Notes: generated from the sequence alone by a model not told the origin. Numbered from the stretch's first letter, positions 16,377 through 24,634 are shown. The stretch: 42,137 bases of DNA from CAZUMH01 sp964621645 (GCA_964621645.1 CAZUMH010000018.1:1-42137), one strand, 5' to 3'. Numbers and translations are program-made.

Positions 16377-17375
16377 GTGAAAGTGGCGAAAATCGGGGAG
16401 TTCGGACTCCTTGATCGTATTATTCCCCGGTTGGGCAGGCGCCCGGACTTTCTCCTGATTGGTCCCGGGGATGATGCCGCCCTCTGGAGGCCTACACCCG
16501 GATGGGAGCAGTTGATCACCTGCGACTGCCTGGTCGAGGGGGTGCATTTCGACACGGAACGAATGGATTTTTACTCGGTGGGCTGGCGGGCCATGACGGC
16601 CAACCTCAGCGATATTGCCGCAATGGGAGGAGTGCCGCGGCTGGCTGTGGNNNNNNNNNNTGTGGTCACTCTGGCTCTGCCGCTGGACGTTGAATCGGAA
16701 CATGTGGATGAGCTGGTACGGGGTATGGTGGAGTGCGGCGGAACAGCGGATTGTGCCATTGCCGGGGGTGACCTGTCGGCTTCCGGAGAAACGCTATTCA
16801 TCTCTCTTACCGTCTCGGGGGAGGTCGAACCGGGCCGGGTTCTTACCAGAAGCGGAGCCGGGGCAGGGAATATTATCTGCCTGAGCGGCAACGTGGGAGG
16901 CAGTCGAGTCGGCCTGGAAGTCCTCATGTCCGGAGCGGGGAAGAATGACTATCCCGCTTCCGTGGAGCGGTTTTTACAGCCGCGGCCGCGTATAGACCTG
17001 GCCCGCAGACTGGCCCGGAGCCTGGCACTCACAGCCATGATAGACGTCAGCGACGGCCTCGTGTCGGATCTGGGCCACATCTGCAGTATGAGCGGTCTGG
17101 GGTGCCGTCTCAGGACCGCCGATATAGTAATAGATGAAGAGGTCGTTTCCTGGGCAGGCGCGATGAAAAAGGATCCGCTTGAATATATCCTTTCCAGCGG
17201 GGAGGAGTATGAGCTCCTCTTCACCGTTTCTCCGGAGCAGGCTGAAATAATAAAGGAATTCCCAGAGGTGCGGATCATCGGTGAGATGACGAAAGCAGCT
17301 GAGCGGCTGATCATTGATCATAATGGAAGCAGCAGCAACATTGAAAGACAGGGATGGGATCATTTTTTACAGTAA
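16377..17375 (+). CDS. thiL: Thiamine-monophosphate kinase ThiL
   Basis: 332 residues as written, starting at a GTG at 16377 with GGAGG six bases upstream, one base after the yjbQ stop. The longer open frame upstream (to 16074) overlaps yjbQ and is not coding. Motifs: IGEFGLLDRI near the N-terminus, the metal/ATP site LIGPGDDAALW at 27-37, TCDCLVEGVHF, NLSDIAAMGG, AIAGGDLSASG, LTRSGAGAGNIICLSG and IDVSDGLVSDLGHI. ThiL phosphorylates thiamine monophosphate to the cofactor thiamine pyrophosphate in the cytosol. A run of ten Ns interrupts the sequence after GGVPRLAV; see the separate entry, which suggests that the natural protein has 327 residues. The 3' end overlaps the methyltransferase ORF by 22 bp. 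Confidence 0.93.
   Translation: MKVAKIGEFGLLDRIIPRLGRRPDFLLIGPGDDAALWRPTPGWEQLITCDCLVEGVHFDTERMDFYSVGWRAMTANLSDIAAMGGVPRLAVXXXXVVTLALPLDVESEHVDELVRGMVECGGTADCAIAGGDLSASGETLFISLTVSGEVEPGRVLTRSGAGAGNIICLSGNVGGSRVGLEVLMSGAGKNDYPASVERFLQPRPRIDLARRLARSLALTAMIDVSDGLVSDLGHICSMSGLGCRLRTADIVIDEEVVSWAGAMKKDPLEYILSSGEEYELLFTVSPEQAEIIKEFPEVRIIGEMTKAAERLIIDHNGSSSNIERQGWDHFLQ
16651..16660. other. Run of ten N, probable scaffold-join artefact inside thiL
   Basis: The Ns are preceded by ...GGCTGTGG and followed by TGTGGTCACT, so TGTGG occurs on both sides. Deleting the Ns plus one TGTGG removes 15 bases (five codons), keeps the frame, and gives GGVPRLAVVTLALPLD, which is the spacing usual in ThiL. Confidence 0.8.
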
Positions 17376-18136
17376 TACGCAGCGGTCTGACCGGGCTGGG
17401 CGGGGAACATGATGCCCCGTACCAGGCCCTGCCGGTCTTTTATGACCGTCTGATGGAACATGTCAACTATCGTGAGTGGGCCCGCTACATACACAGCCTG
17501 ATCCAGAAGTACGGCCGTGATGTGAAACGGGTGGTGGACTGCGGCTGCGGTACGGGCAGCCTGCTTTACCATATGGTCAAGTTTGGATATAAATTGGCGG
17601 GATTTGATCTGTCCCTGGGTATGGTGCGGCAGGCCTTTGAGAAGACAGAACTCCCTCTCTGGCAGGGCGATTTGACCAGCCTGGCACTGCGACCGGTCCC
17701 CGACGCCCTTGTCTGTCTTTATGACAGCATTCATTACCTGCCTCCGGATAATGTGTCCGTCTTTTTCAGGCAGGCAGCTTCTCTGATACGGCCGGGAGGA
17801 CTGCTCATCTTCGATGCGGTCACCGAGAACCATATCCTTCGATTCTGGGATGGGTATCGGAGCCGGATAAGGAATGAAGACTGGTCCTGCCTGCATCTGT
17901 CCTGGTACCAGAAGCGAAAACGGGTACAGCACACCAAACTGATTTTACGGTCCCGAAAAGGCAGAGGCAAATATGTGGAACATCACCGGCAGTATATCCT
18001 GCCGTTGTCTGTTATCGGTGGTCTGGCGCGGCAGAATGGCTGGAAGATAGCGGCAATGCTCAATGGGTTCACTCTGGATCCTGGCGGAGAAGATTCTGAC
18101 CGGGTCCATTTTATTCTCGAAAGGGAGGCGGTGTGA
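17354..18136 (+). CDS. Class I SAM-dependent methyltransferase, substrate unknown
   Basis: 260 residues. The Rossmann-fold SAM-binding motif I is VVDCGCGTGSLLYHM (60-74), followed by LAGFDLSLGMVRQA (81-94), the acidic LWQGDLTSL and VCLYDSIHYLPPDN, then IRPGGLLIFDAVTENH. The N-terminal YDRLMEHVNYREWARYI matches a group of methyltransferases often seen near ThiL or cell-division genes in Firmicutes and other bacteria. The only in-frame ATG is at 17354, overlapping thiL by 22 bp; the first 20 residues look unlike the family and the true start could be a non-ATG codon slightly downstream. The stop overlaps the ftsE start by four bases (GTGA). Target molecule not predictable from the sequence. Confidence 0.8.
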   Translation: MGSFFTVIRSGLTGLGGEHDAPYQALPVFYDRLMEHVNYREWARYIHSLIQKYGRDVKRVVDCGCGTGSLLYHMVKFGYKLAGFDLSLGMVRQAFEKTELPLWQGDLTSLALRPVPDALVCLYDSIHYLPPDNVSVFFRQAASLIRPGGLLIFDAVTENHILRFWDGYRSRIRNEDWSCLHLSWYQKRKRVQHTKLILRSRKGRGKYVEHHRQYILPLSVIGGLARQNGWKIAAMLNGFTLDPGGEDSDRVHFILEREAV

Positions 18137-18783
18137 TTACTCTCTGCGATGTCTGGTACCGGGCCGGAGGCAATCAAATCCTCTCAGAAGTCAATTTATC
18201 GGTGGAATCGGGGGAGTCAATCTGTCTGATCGGACCGAGCGGCGCCGGGAAGAGCACGCTTTTACGCCTGATCAATATGTCGATTCTTCCGACTCGGGGA
18301 AGTGTGCATGTGGACTGCCATGATTCCCGGGACATGACCGCTTCCGAAATCCCCATTCTGCGGCGCAAGCTGGGATTCATTTTCCAGGATTTTAAACTGC
18401 TCGATGATCGTGACGTGTATGAAAATGTTGCCTTCGCCCTTTGGGCCACCGGCGTGCGTCGCAGCAGGATCAAAAAAAGGGTCTTCCAGGTGCTGGCCGA
18501 GGTAGGGCTCAGCCATAAACGCTACGCCATGATCAGTGAACTTTCCGGAGGAGAGCAACAGCGGGTGGCAATCGCCCGGGCCCTGGCCAACGAACCCTTT
18601 GTCCTTCTGGCCGATGAACCGACTGGCAACCTCGATCCGGATACAACCCGCGAGATTCTTGATCTTGTCAGACGGATTAATGGTAAGGGAACAGCGGTAC
18701 TGATGGCCACCCATAAGGAGGACCTGGTCCAGAACCTGCCCAGCCGCATAGTGAAAATAGACAATGGGAGGGTAACGGAATGA
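18133..18783 (+). CDS. ftsE: Cell-division ATP-binding protein FtsE
   Basis: 216 residues, GTG start at 18133 overlapping the methyltransferase stop. It is a compact ABC ATPase with Walker A GPSGAGKST (34-42), Q-loop FIFQDFKLLDDRDVYENV, signature LSGGEQQRVAIARAL, Walker B VLLADEPTGNLD and the switch histidine in MATHKEDL. Length and the KLLDDRxVxENVAFAL segment are typical of FtsE. With FtsX it forms a complex at the division site that drives peptidoglycan amidase activation rather than substrate transport. The 4-bp overlap (ATGA) with ftsX indicates translational coupling. Confidence 0.95.
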   Translation: MITLCDVWYRAGGNQILSEVNLSVESGESICLIGPSGAGKSTLLRLINMSILPTRGSVHVDCHDSRDMTASEIPILRRKLGFIFQDFKLLDDRDVYENVAFALWATGVRRSRIKKRVFQVLAEVGLSHKRYAMISELSGGEQQRVAIARALANEPFVLLADEPTGNLDPDTTREILDLVRRINGKGTAVLMATHKEDLVQNLPSRIVKIDNGRVTE

Positions 18784-19643
18784 GCCTGAACCTTATCTAC
18801 TCGGTGCGGGAGGGCTTGCTCAGCCTGAGGAGATCACGTCTGGCGACACTCTGGACCCTTTCCACGATAACAATCACCCTCACCATCTTCGGTGTCTTTC
18901 TGGTATTAACTTTCAATATCCGGAGTATGATAGACAAAGTTCGGCAGCAGATCCTCCTGGAGGTGTTTATTGACAACAGCCTTCCGACAAAGGACATTGA
19001 GAACCTGCAGGAAGAAATTAACTCTCGATCCGGCGTTCAGGAGACGACGTTTATATCCAAGGACGCGGCTTTAGCGCGCTTTAAAACTGAATGGGGAGAT
19101 GATCCTCTAGAAGTGCTGGATGAGAATCCCCTGCCCATGTCTTTCGAGATAAGAATAGCACCAAGTCAGCGCTCTGAGAACCAGATCCAGGATCTGGTGC
19201 GGAGTATCGAACAGCTGCCGGGTGTCGATGAGGTCGTCTACCGGGGCGGTATTTTCAAGCTGGTCAATACCTACGGACGCTATATATACCTGGCGGACGG
19301 TGTCCTGCTTTTTTTGGTGTTGACTTCTGCACTCTTCTTAGTGTCCAACACTTTGAGACTGACGATCCTCTCCCAGCACAAGAACATTCAGATAATGAGG
19401 CTGGTGGGGGCTACCCGCACATTCATCAGACGGCCCTACCTTGTTGTGGGTCTCCTCCAGGGAGCCAGCGGCGGGATATTGGCCAGTGTGCTGGTATGGG
19501 TCGTTTTTAAACTGATCCGGCTCCGCTTTCCCGTCCATTTTATCATTCCCGCACCGGTGATAATTGCCCCTATTTTACTGGGAATTTTGCTTTCTTTTTG
19601 GGGCAGCCAAATAAGCGTGAAACGTTTTTTAACAGATATTTAA
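18780..19643 (+). CDS. ftsX: Cell-division protein FtsX
   Basis: 287 residues. Cytosolic N-terminus (YSVREGLLSLRRSRLATLW), TM1 at about 25-47, an extracytoplasmic domain of about 120 residues (SGVQETTFISKDAALARF and LPMSFEIRI are the conserved ECD motifs), then three more helices with the conserved loop LSQHKNIQIMRLVGATRTFI between TM2 and TM3. FtsX is the membrane partner of FtsE; its outer loop binds amidase activators or hydrolases. The start ATG overlaps the ftsE stop. No terminator follows, but the next operon has its own promoter. Confidence 0.95.
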   Translation: MSLNLIYSVREGLLSLRRSRLATLWTLSTITITLTIFGVFLVLTFNIRSMIDKVRQQILLEVFIDNSLPTKDIENLQEEINSRSGVQETTFISKDAALARFKTEWGDDPLEVLDENPLPMSFEIRIAPSQRSENQIQDLVRSIEQLPGVDEVVYRGGIFKLVNTYGRYIYLADGVLLFLVLTSALFLVSNTLRLTILSQHKNIQIMRLVGATRTFIRRPYLVVGLLQGASGGILASVLVWVVFKLIRLRFPVHFIIPAPVIIAPILLGILLSFWGSQISVKRFLTDI

Positions 19644-19658
19644 GAATTGTCTTTTTTC

Positions 19659-19687
19659 TTGACAGGTTAGGCAAAAATGCGTATCTT
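19659..19687 (+). promoter_or_regulatory. Strong sigma-70-type promoter of hrcA-grpE-dnaJ
   Basis: TTGACA (19659-19664), a 17-bp spacer and TATCTT (19682-19687). The predicted start near 19694 leaves a leader of about 38 nt. I looked for the HrcA operator CIRCE (TTAGCACTC-N9-GAGTGCTAA) here and did not find it. Confidence 0.7.
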
Positions 19688-19731
19688 ATATTTGATTTAT
19701 TTTGAGTAATTAACCCAATTCTTTATTAGTT

Positions 19732-20748
19732 ATGGACGTATTAACAAAAAGACAAAAAAAGATTTTTCGTCTGGTAGTGATGAATCATTTCCGGACCGCT
19801 GTTCCGGTTGGATCGACTCATCTGGTAAAGGAGCGGAGTCTGGATTGCAGCGCCGCCACCATCCGAAAAGAAATGACGGTTCTGGAAGAACGGGGATTCC
19901 TCGCTCAGCCGCATACTTCGGCCGGCCGTGTTCCCACGGATAAAGGATACCGGCATTATCTTGATTATATCATGAAGCAGGAACCGCTTGATCCCCACAT
20001 TAGAAATGAGATCGAAAATAATATATGCGAGGCCCGGGGGAATGTTAAGCTCATTCTGGAAACCGCTTCTCGCATCCTTGGGGTGGCCTCTCAGGAGCTC
20101 GGGGTTGTCCTCACTCCCTGGATAGCCTGGGGTATTCTTGACCGTCTGGAATTGATCGAACTTACCGATAATCGTATCCTGGTCGTGATCCGCCTACGCG
20201 ACAGGCTGGTAAAAACAGTGGTGCTTGACCTCCCCAAGAAACCTTCGCAGTCGGCGCTGAACCGGGTTGCCTCAATCCTTAATGAACGGCTCAGCGGCCT
20301 GAGTCTGGAAGAAATCAACACCAGTATCAAGAGCAGAATAAATGATGTCGGCCTGCCGGAACGGGAGATCATGACGACTATTGTAGACTCTCAGCATTTA
20401 CTCTTTGATTTCACCGAACCACTTGATGTACATACCTGTGGCACCCAGAATATCGTTGGAAAACCGGAATTGTCCGATTCAGATAACCTGAACAACTTTT
20501 TCAGACTGATCGATGACCGTCAGAGGCTGATCGGTCTTTTCCACAGACAGGTTAATAAGACTGAGGTGTATATAGGAAGAGAAAACCGGGACGAAAAGCT
20601 TAATCCCTTTTCGGTGGTTACCTGCTGTTACAGGAGAGGGAGGGATGTAGGATCACTGGGAGTGATCGGGCCTAAAAGAATGCCCTACCATAAGGTGGTC
20701 CCCCTGGTTGATGCTATGGCAGAGACGATGAGCCGTTTTTTAAGCTGA
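19732..20748 (+). CDS. hrcA: Heat-inducible transcription repressor HrcA
   Basis: 338 residues, the usual HrcA size. N-terminal winged helix with LTKRQKKIFRLVVMNHF, TAVPVGSTHLV, CSAATIRKEMTVLEERG and LAQPHTSAGRVPTDKGYR at 56-73, followed by the GAF-like dimerisation domain ending in LGVIGPKRMPYHKVVPLV near the C-terminus. HrcA represses chaperone genes through CIRCE and is kept active by GroEL. It is the first gene behind the promoter at 19659-19687, ahead of grpE and dnaJ. No obvious Shine-Dalgarno precedes the ATG. No CIRCE is visible in the window, so targets may lie at groESL or dnaK elsewhere, or the operator has diverged. Confidence 0.95.
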   Translation: MDVLTKRQKKIFRLVVMNHFRTAVPVGSTHLVKERSLDCSAATIRKEMTVLEERGFLAQPHTSAGRVPTDKGYRHYLDYIMKQEPLDPHIRNEIENNICEARGNVKLILETASRILGVASQELGVVLTPWIAWGILDRLELIELTDNRILVVIRLRDRLVKTVVLDLPKKPSQSALNRVASILNERLSGLSLEEINTSIKSRINDVGLPEREIMTTIVDSQHLLFDFTEPLDVHTCGTQNIVGKPELSDSDNLNNFFRLIDDRQRLIGLFHRQVNKTEVYIGRENRDEKLNPFSVVTCCYRRGRDVGSLGVIGPKRMPYHKVVPLVDAMAETMSRFLS

Positions 20749-20781
20749 TGATAATAACGAAGGTGAATAATACAGAAAAAT

Positions 20782-21318
20782 ATGACTGTTAAACAAAAAA
20801 AGGAACCGGGGACAACAACAAAGACCAAGAAAACCAAACAATCCCCCACGGGTCGAGAAAAAGAGCTTACAAAAAAATTAGCGGAAAAACAAAGTGAGAT
20901 AGAAGTGCTTCAGGATCGTCTCGTACGCCTGGCTGCGGAAATGGATAATATGCGAAAACGCCAGGAGCGGGAATGTGGACGTTTGCGGGAATGTGCCAAT
21001 GATGAGCTGTTGAAATGTCTGCTTCCGGTTTTGGATGATCTTGACCGTTCTTTGAAATCTCTGCAGCAGAACAAGAAAAACTTAGAGACAGTTGCCGGAG
21101 TGGAGCTGATTCAACGTAAACTCCTTGCTGTTTTAAAGGAGTTCGGGCTCGAACCGATGCAATCCGTCGGGGAGAGTTTCGATGTTGAGCTTCATGACGC
21201 TCTGCTTCAGGTTGAAGCGGAAGATCAGCCTCCTCATATGGTTCTGGAAGAGCATGAAAAAGGATATCTGCTTCACGGCCGGGTGCTGCGCCATGCCAAG
21301 GTTGTGGTAAGCAAGTAA
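20782..21318 (+). CDS. grpE: Nucleotide-exchange factor GrpE
   Basis: 178 residues. A Lys-rich unstructured N-terminus is followed by the long dimerising coiled coil (about 28-75, with DRLVRLAAEMDNMRKRQERE), the LLPVLDDLDRSLKS four-helix-bundle region, and the beta-domain with VELHDALLQVEAEDQPPHMV and YLLHGRVLRHAKVVVSK at the end. GrpE releases ADP from DnaK. It lies 33 bp after hrcA with AAGGTG upstream, and 20 bp before dnaJ. The order hrcA-grpE-dnaJ lacks the dnaK that commonly lies between grpE and dnaJ. Confidence 0.95.
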   Translation: MTVKQKKEPGTTTKTKKTKQSPTGREKELTKKLAEKQSEIEVLQDRLVRLAAEMDNMRKRQERECGRLRECANDELLKCLLPVLDDLDRSLKSLQQNKKNLETVAGVELIQRKLLAVLKEFGLEPMQSVGESFDVELHDALLQVEAEDQPPHMVLEEHEKGYLLHGRVLRHAKVVVSK

Positions 21319-21338
21319 GGTAGAGGAAGGCACCTGTC

Positions 21339-22451
21339 ATGGTTAAAGCGGATTATTACGAAGTACTGGAGCTGAACAGAGGATGCAGTCAGGAAGAGAT
21401 TAAAAAGGCCTATCGCCAGATGGCTATGAAATATCATCCGGACCGCAATCCCGGTGATCCCGATGCTGAAGCCCGTTTCAAGGAAGCTGCTGAGGCCTAT
21501 GAAGTCTTGCATGATCCTGATAAACGGCAGAGATACGATCGTTTCGGACACGACGGTCTGCGAGGAGGGACTGGAGACTTTGGCGGGTTTGATTTTGATC
21601 CCTTCGATGTTTTCCGGGAATTCATGCAGGGCTTTGGGGGGTTCGGTGATATTTTTGGCGGGGCATCTCGTAGAAACGGCCCCCGCCGGGGCAATGATCT
21701 ACAGGTAAAACTGCAACTCAGCCTGCAGGAAGTCGCAGAAGGGGTTACCAAGAAGATCAGAATTCGCCGGTTACGGCCTTGTAAGAGTTGCGGAGGCAGC
21801 GGCGCGAAGTCTCCCGGTGCCATAAAACCTTGTGCCGCATGTCACGGTACAGGCCAGATCAGGCAGGCGACCAGATCCGTTTTCGGGCAATTTGTCAATG
21901 TCTCCCCCTGCCCTCAGTGCCGGGGAGAAGGGAAAATAATCAGCGATCCCTGTCCGCAGTGCAAAGGTGAGGGACGGGTAAAGACCAGCGATGAGATCAA
22001 GGTGAAGATACCGGCCGGCGTGGCCGCGGGCAACTATCTTACTATCCGGGGAGAGGGAGATGCCGGAGAAAAGGGCGGGCCGTCAGGAGATGTTATCGTT
22101 TTCATAGAGGAGAAGGAAGACAGCCGGTTTCAGCGGCATGGTGATGACATCCTCTTAACCCTGCCCATCGCTATGAGCCAGGCGGTATTGGGAGATGAAG
22201 TTACTATTCCCACCTTGGGGGGAGCCGCGAAGCTTACCATAGAAGAGGGAACTCAGACGGGCAAGATACTGAGGATGCGTGGCAAGGGGATTCCACATTT
22301 AAACAGACACGGCCGGGGGGATCAGTTGGTACAGATAATGGTCTGGACACCTGAAAAGATACCTGGAAAACTGAAAAAGTTATTTGAAGAAATAGCGGCG
22401 CACAAGGAAATGTATCCGGAGGAACAGCGGGAAAGTGTAAAAAAGGAGTAA
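21339..22451 (+). CDS. dnaJ: Chaperone DnaJ (type I J-domain protein)
   Basis: 370 residues with all class I elements: J domain 4-70 with the HPD motif at 33-35 (KYHPDRNPGD), a Gly/Phe-rich stretch (GGFDFDPFDVFREFMQGFGG), the zinc domain with four CxxCxGxG repeats (CKSCGGSG, CAACHGTG, CPQCRGEG, CPQCKGEG), and the C-terminal substrate-binding domains. DnaJ stimulates DnaK ATPase and delivers unfolded proteins. It closes the heat-shock operon; the ComEA-like gene begins 10 bp later, so that gene may be co-transcribed. Confidence 0.97.
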   Translation: MVKADYYEVLELNRGCSQEEIKKAYRQMAMKYHPDRNPGDPDAEARFKEAAEAYEVLHDPDKRQRYDRFGHDGLRGGTGDFGGFDFDPFDVFREFMQGFGGFGDIFGGASRRNGPRRGNDLQVKLQLSLQEVAEGVTKKIRIRRLRPCKSCGGSGAKSPGAIKPCAACHGTGQIRQATRSVFGQFVNVSPCPQCRGEGKIISDPCPQCKGEGRVKTSDEIKVKIPAGVAAGNYLTIRGEGDAGEKGGPSGDVIVFIEEKEDSRFQRHGDDILLTLPIAMSQAVLGDEVTIPTLGGAAKLTIEEGTQTGKILRMRGKGIPHLNRHGRGDQLVQIMVWTPEKIPGKLKKLFEEIAAHKEMYPEEQRESVKKE

Positions 22452-22461
22452 TCCACTACTG

Positions 22462-22899
22462 ATGCTGGACTTCACGAGAACTGAGAAGAGGATTATTCTG
22501 TTTCTCGTCTGTACGTTCGCAGCCGGTCTGGGAGTCAAGGTATATCGTGAGAAATGGCAGCCCTTACGTACGCCGGTTTTGACAAAGGCGGACATGCAGC
22601 AGGATAAAAAAGAAGAAAATATATCTGCAGGGAGTGAATCAGCCGGGAAAAGCATCAATCTCAACGAAGCCGACAGGGAAGAATTAGAGCAAATACCGGG
22701 CATCGGTCCGGTGATGGCAGACAGGATAGTAGACTACAGGGAAATGCACGGAAAATTCGGCTCACTGGATGAATTAACCAGGATAAAGGGAATAGGCGAC
22801 AAAACAATTAAAAAATTAGCGCCCTATATTGTAATTAACAAAGATGTGTCTTCAGACCCAAAAGGGAGGAGAAGAAATGGCAGTAAAATCGAAAGGTAA
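22462..22899 (+). CDS. ComEA-like helix-hairpin-helix protein with N-terminal membrane anchor
   Basis: 145 residues. One hydrophobic anchor (IILFLVCTFAAGLGVKV, about 11-27), a charged spacer, then a double HhH domain at 62-123: INLNEADREELEQIPGIGP, ADRIVDYREMHGKFGSLDEL and IKGIGDKTIKKLAPYI. This is the ComEA arrangement; ComEA binds incoming DNA in the periplasm during natural transformation. The residues after about 125 are a short basic tail. The gene overlaps the next one by 23 bp, so the two are probably translated together. The family is certain; a role in DNA uptake is supported only by the pilus-like neighbours PilM and PilN/PilO. Confidence 0.85.
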   Translation: MLDFTRTEKRIILFLVCTFAAGLGVKVYREKWQPLRTPVLTKADMQQDKKEENISAGSESAGKSINLNEADREELEQIPGIGPVMADRIVDYREMHGKFGSLDELTRIKGIGDKTIKKLAPYIVINKDVSSDPKGRRRNGSKIER

Positions 22900-24634
22900 T
22901 TTTCTCTATGAAATCTTGATTGTCGTACTGGCGGTCGCCCTGCTTGGAGCGATTCTCTATCCGGCTCACGTATGGAAAAAAGAGAAAGAATTTGAATCCA
23001 TCTGCCAGGCCAGAATGAACGCAATCTATCAAATGGAGATCCAGTATCGTTTCGGCGATGCCCAGAGCTTCAGTGACAGTCTCCCCATGGTCAAGGAGAC
23101 AGTTTTATCTAATATGAATCGGGTCGAGGCTTTGGACAGCCTCGTTGCCTGGGGCCAGTTAATACCCATCACTGAGCTGAAAAAACAGGTGATGGCCAAG
23201 GATTTTCCCAGTGTGCTCAGGGAATATATCAAGAATAAATTCAGAGATCGGAGGAATCTAGGCAACCTGGCCAAATGGGATGATCTGCAGGGGAAGCTGT
23301 TTGCCTCCTTAAGTGATAAGATTGGAGATGCCAGCGATGAAGCTATCGATTCTCTTTCTTCTTATTTTATCTGGCAGCTTCTCGTCGGAGAAGACAATTT
23401 CTATAGGCTGATAACAGATGAATCCATCCCCCGGACGGTCCGAAGAGCAACCAATCTCGATATTCAGCGCCGCGGTAAGCAGATTAACGAAACCCGTTAC
23501 TGGAAAAGCCATTTCCTGCCTCGTATGGCGGAAGAATTGAAGACGGTTTTAGCCGATGCTCAAAGGACCGATGTCTGGACCAAGGATCAGAAAAAAGAAT
23601 GGGATGTTGTCGCCCGCGAGAAATGGGAGGCGGGTCTCGACACCCTTTCCCAGACAGAGAAAGATTCGCTTTGGCATATATACCAGCAGGAGTTCTGGGA
23701 AGATGAAAAGGAAATTACCTGGATGGCCGACAGGAATGCCATGTGGAAAGCTGAATCCAAACAGTGGATTGAAGATAACAAGGACCTTTGGGAACGCGTT
23801 CTCAGTCAAAAGTGGGAAGCTGAAGCCAAGAAGGATTACTTCCTGGCTGCCAAGGATGCCCTTCCCGATTCCCTGAAACCATACTTTTCTACCATGCGAG
23901 ATTCTCTCTGGAGGTCAGTAAGCGACAGCCTCGTCGCCAATGACTATCCCGTTTGGCGGAAGAAAAACCATCGGGAGGTTGACAATATCATCAGAAACCT
24001 GTGGGAAACTTGGCGACGAGTTACCTGGGAAGAAGGAGCCTACCGGAAATGGATTTCAGATGAGGAAAATAATCCCAAATTCTGGGAACGGTTTAAAGAA
24101 CGGCTTTGGAAGAAAGAATGGCCCGATATGTGGCGCATTGAAGAAGAGAAACTGGCACGCAAGAAAGCAGCCCAGCATCAATTGATTCGAGCTGTCAAGT
24201 GGATTGACTTGCTGGGTGAAGATAAAATTATGGAGATGGTTGATAATCTCACTCTTCCGGACAGCAAGGGAATCTGGAAACTCATCCGGGGAATGGACGA
24301 GGATCAGCGAGGATTTGCCCTCAATAGTCTTGGAATCGGCGGTATTTTCCGCAACGATCTGATAGGTTCGGTGAATCTTTGTCCGGTTTCTCTGACACCC
24401 TACCTGATTGATGTTGTCGACACCGCAGCCGTCCCGGTTTGCAATATTACTTGCCCGATTATTGAACAGGATACAGTTTCAAGTGTCTTGGCCTACGATG
24501 TCGATCCAGTCACGCGTGACACCACTATTGTACCGGTGAAGATATCTTTTATTGAAAAGGTGCTGGGCGGCAGAGAAGTAAAGAACCACGGTTCAATAAT
24601 AGATGATAACAAGAGCTGGGAAAAACAGAAGTAG
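22877..24634 (+). CDS. Unrecognised membrane-anchored Trp-rich helical protein
   Basis: 585 residues from the ATG at 22877, preceded by GGGAGGAG at good spacing; a longer frame to 22844 lacks such a site. A short basic N-terminus and a single hydrophobic helix (LYEILIVVLAVALLGAILYP) put the rest outside the cytosol or anchor it like a pilin. Residues 34-220 are helical and charged. About 234-420 contains tryptophans at eight-residue steps (separate entry). The C-terminal 90 residues contain four Cys (NLCPVSLTPYLI, VCNITCPIIEQD). I count 28 Trp in all, several-fold more than usual. I do not recognise the family. Its place between a ComEA-like gene and pilM/pilN-like genes suggests an envelope-spanning part of a type-IV-pilus-like machine, which is inference. 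Confidence 0.85.
   Translation: MAVKSKGNFLYEILIVVLAVALLGAILYPAHVWKKEKEFESICQARMNAIYQMEIQYRFGDAQSFSDSLPMVKETVLSNMNRVEALDSLVAWGQLIPITELKKQVMAKDFPSVLREYIKNKFRDRRNLGNLAKWDDLQGKLFASLSDKIGDASDEAIDSLSSYFIWQLLVGEDNFYRLITDESIPRTVRRATNLDIQRRGKQINETRYWKSHFLPRMAEELKTVLADAQRTDVWTKDQKKEWDVVAREKWEAGLDTLSQTEKDSLWHIYQQEFWEDEKEITWMADRNAMWKAESKQWIEDNKDLWERVLSQKWEAEAKKDYFLAAKDALPDSLKPYFSTMRDSLWRSVSDSLVANDYPVWRKKNHREVDNIIRNLWETWRRVTWEEGAYRKWISDEENNPKFWERFKERLWKKEWPDMWRIEEEKLARKKAAQHQLIRAVKWIDLLGEDKIMEMVDNLTLPDSKGIWKLIRGMDEDQRGFALNSLGIGGIFRNDLIGSVNLCPVSLTPYLIDVVDTAAVPVCNITCPIIEQDTVSSVLAYDVDPVTRDTTIVPVKISFIEKVLGGREVKNHGSIIDDNKSWEKQK
23576..24133 (+). repeat. Tryptophan octad repeat within the Trp-rich protein
   Basis: With residue 1 at 22877, Trp falls at 234, 242, 250, 266, 274, 282, 290, 297, 305 and 313: steps of 8, 8, 16, 8, 8, 8, 7, 8, 8. 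A second block has Trp at 360, 376, 384, 392 and at 403, 411, 419, again in steps of 8 or 16 within each series, with extra Trp at 379 and 415. At DNA level TGG recurs every 24 bp. The residues between are mostly Glu, Lys, Asp and Arg, as in a long helix. Confidence 0.85.

Noticed and set aside
19644..19731. CIRCE operator upstream of hrcA
   Set aside because: No TTAGCACTC-N9-GAGTGCTAA-like inverted repeat is present.
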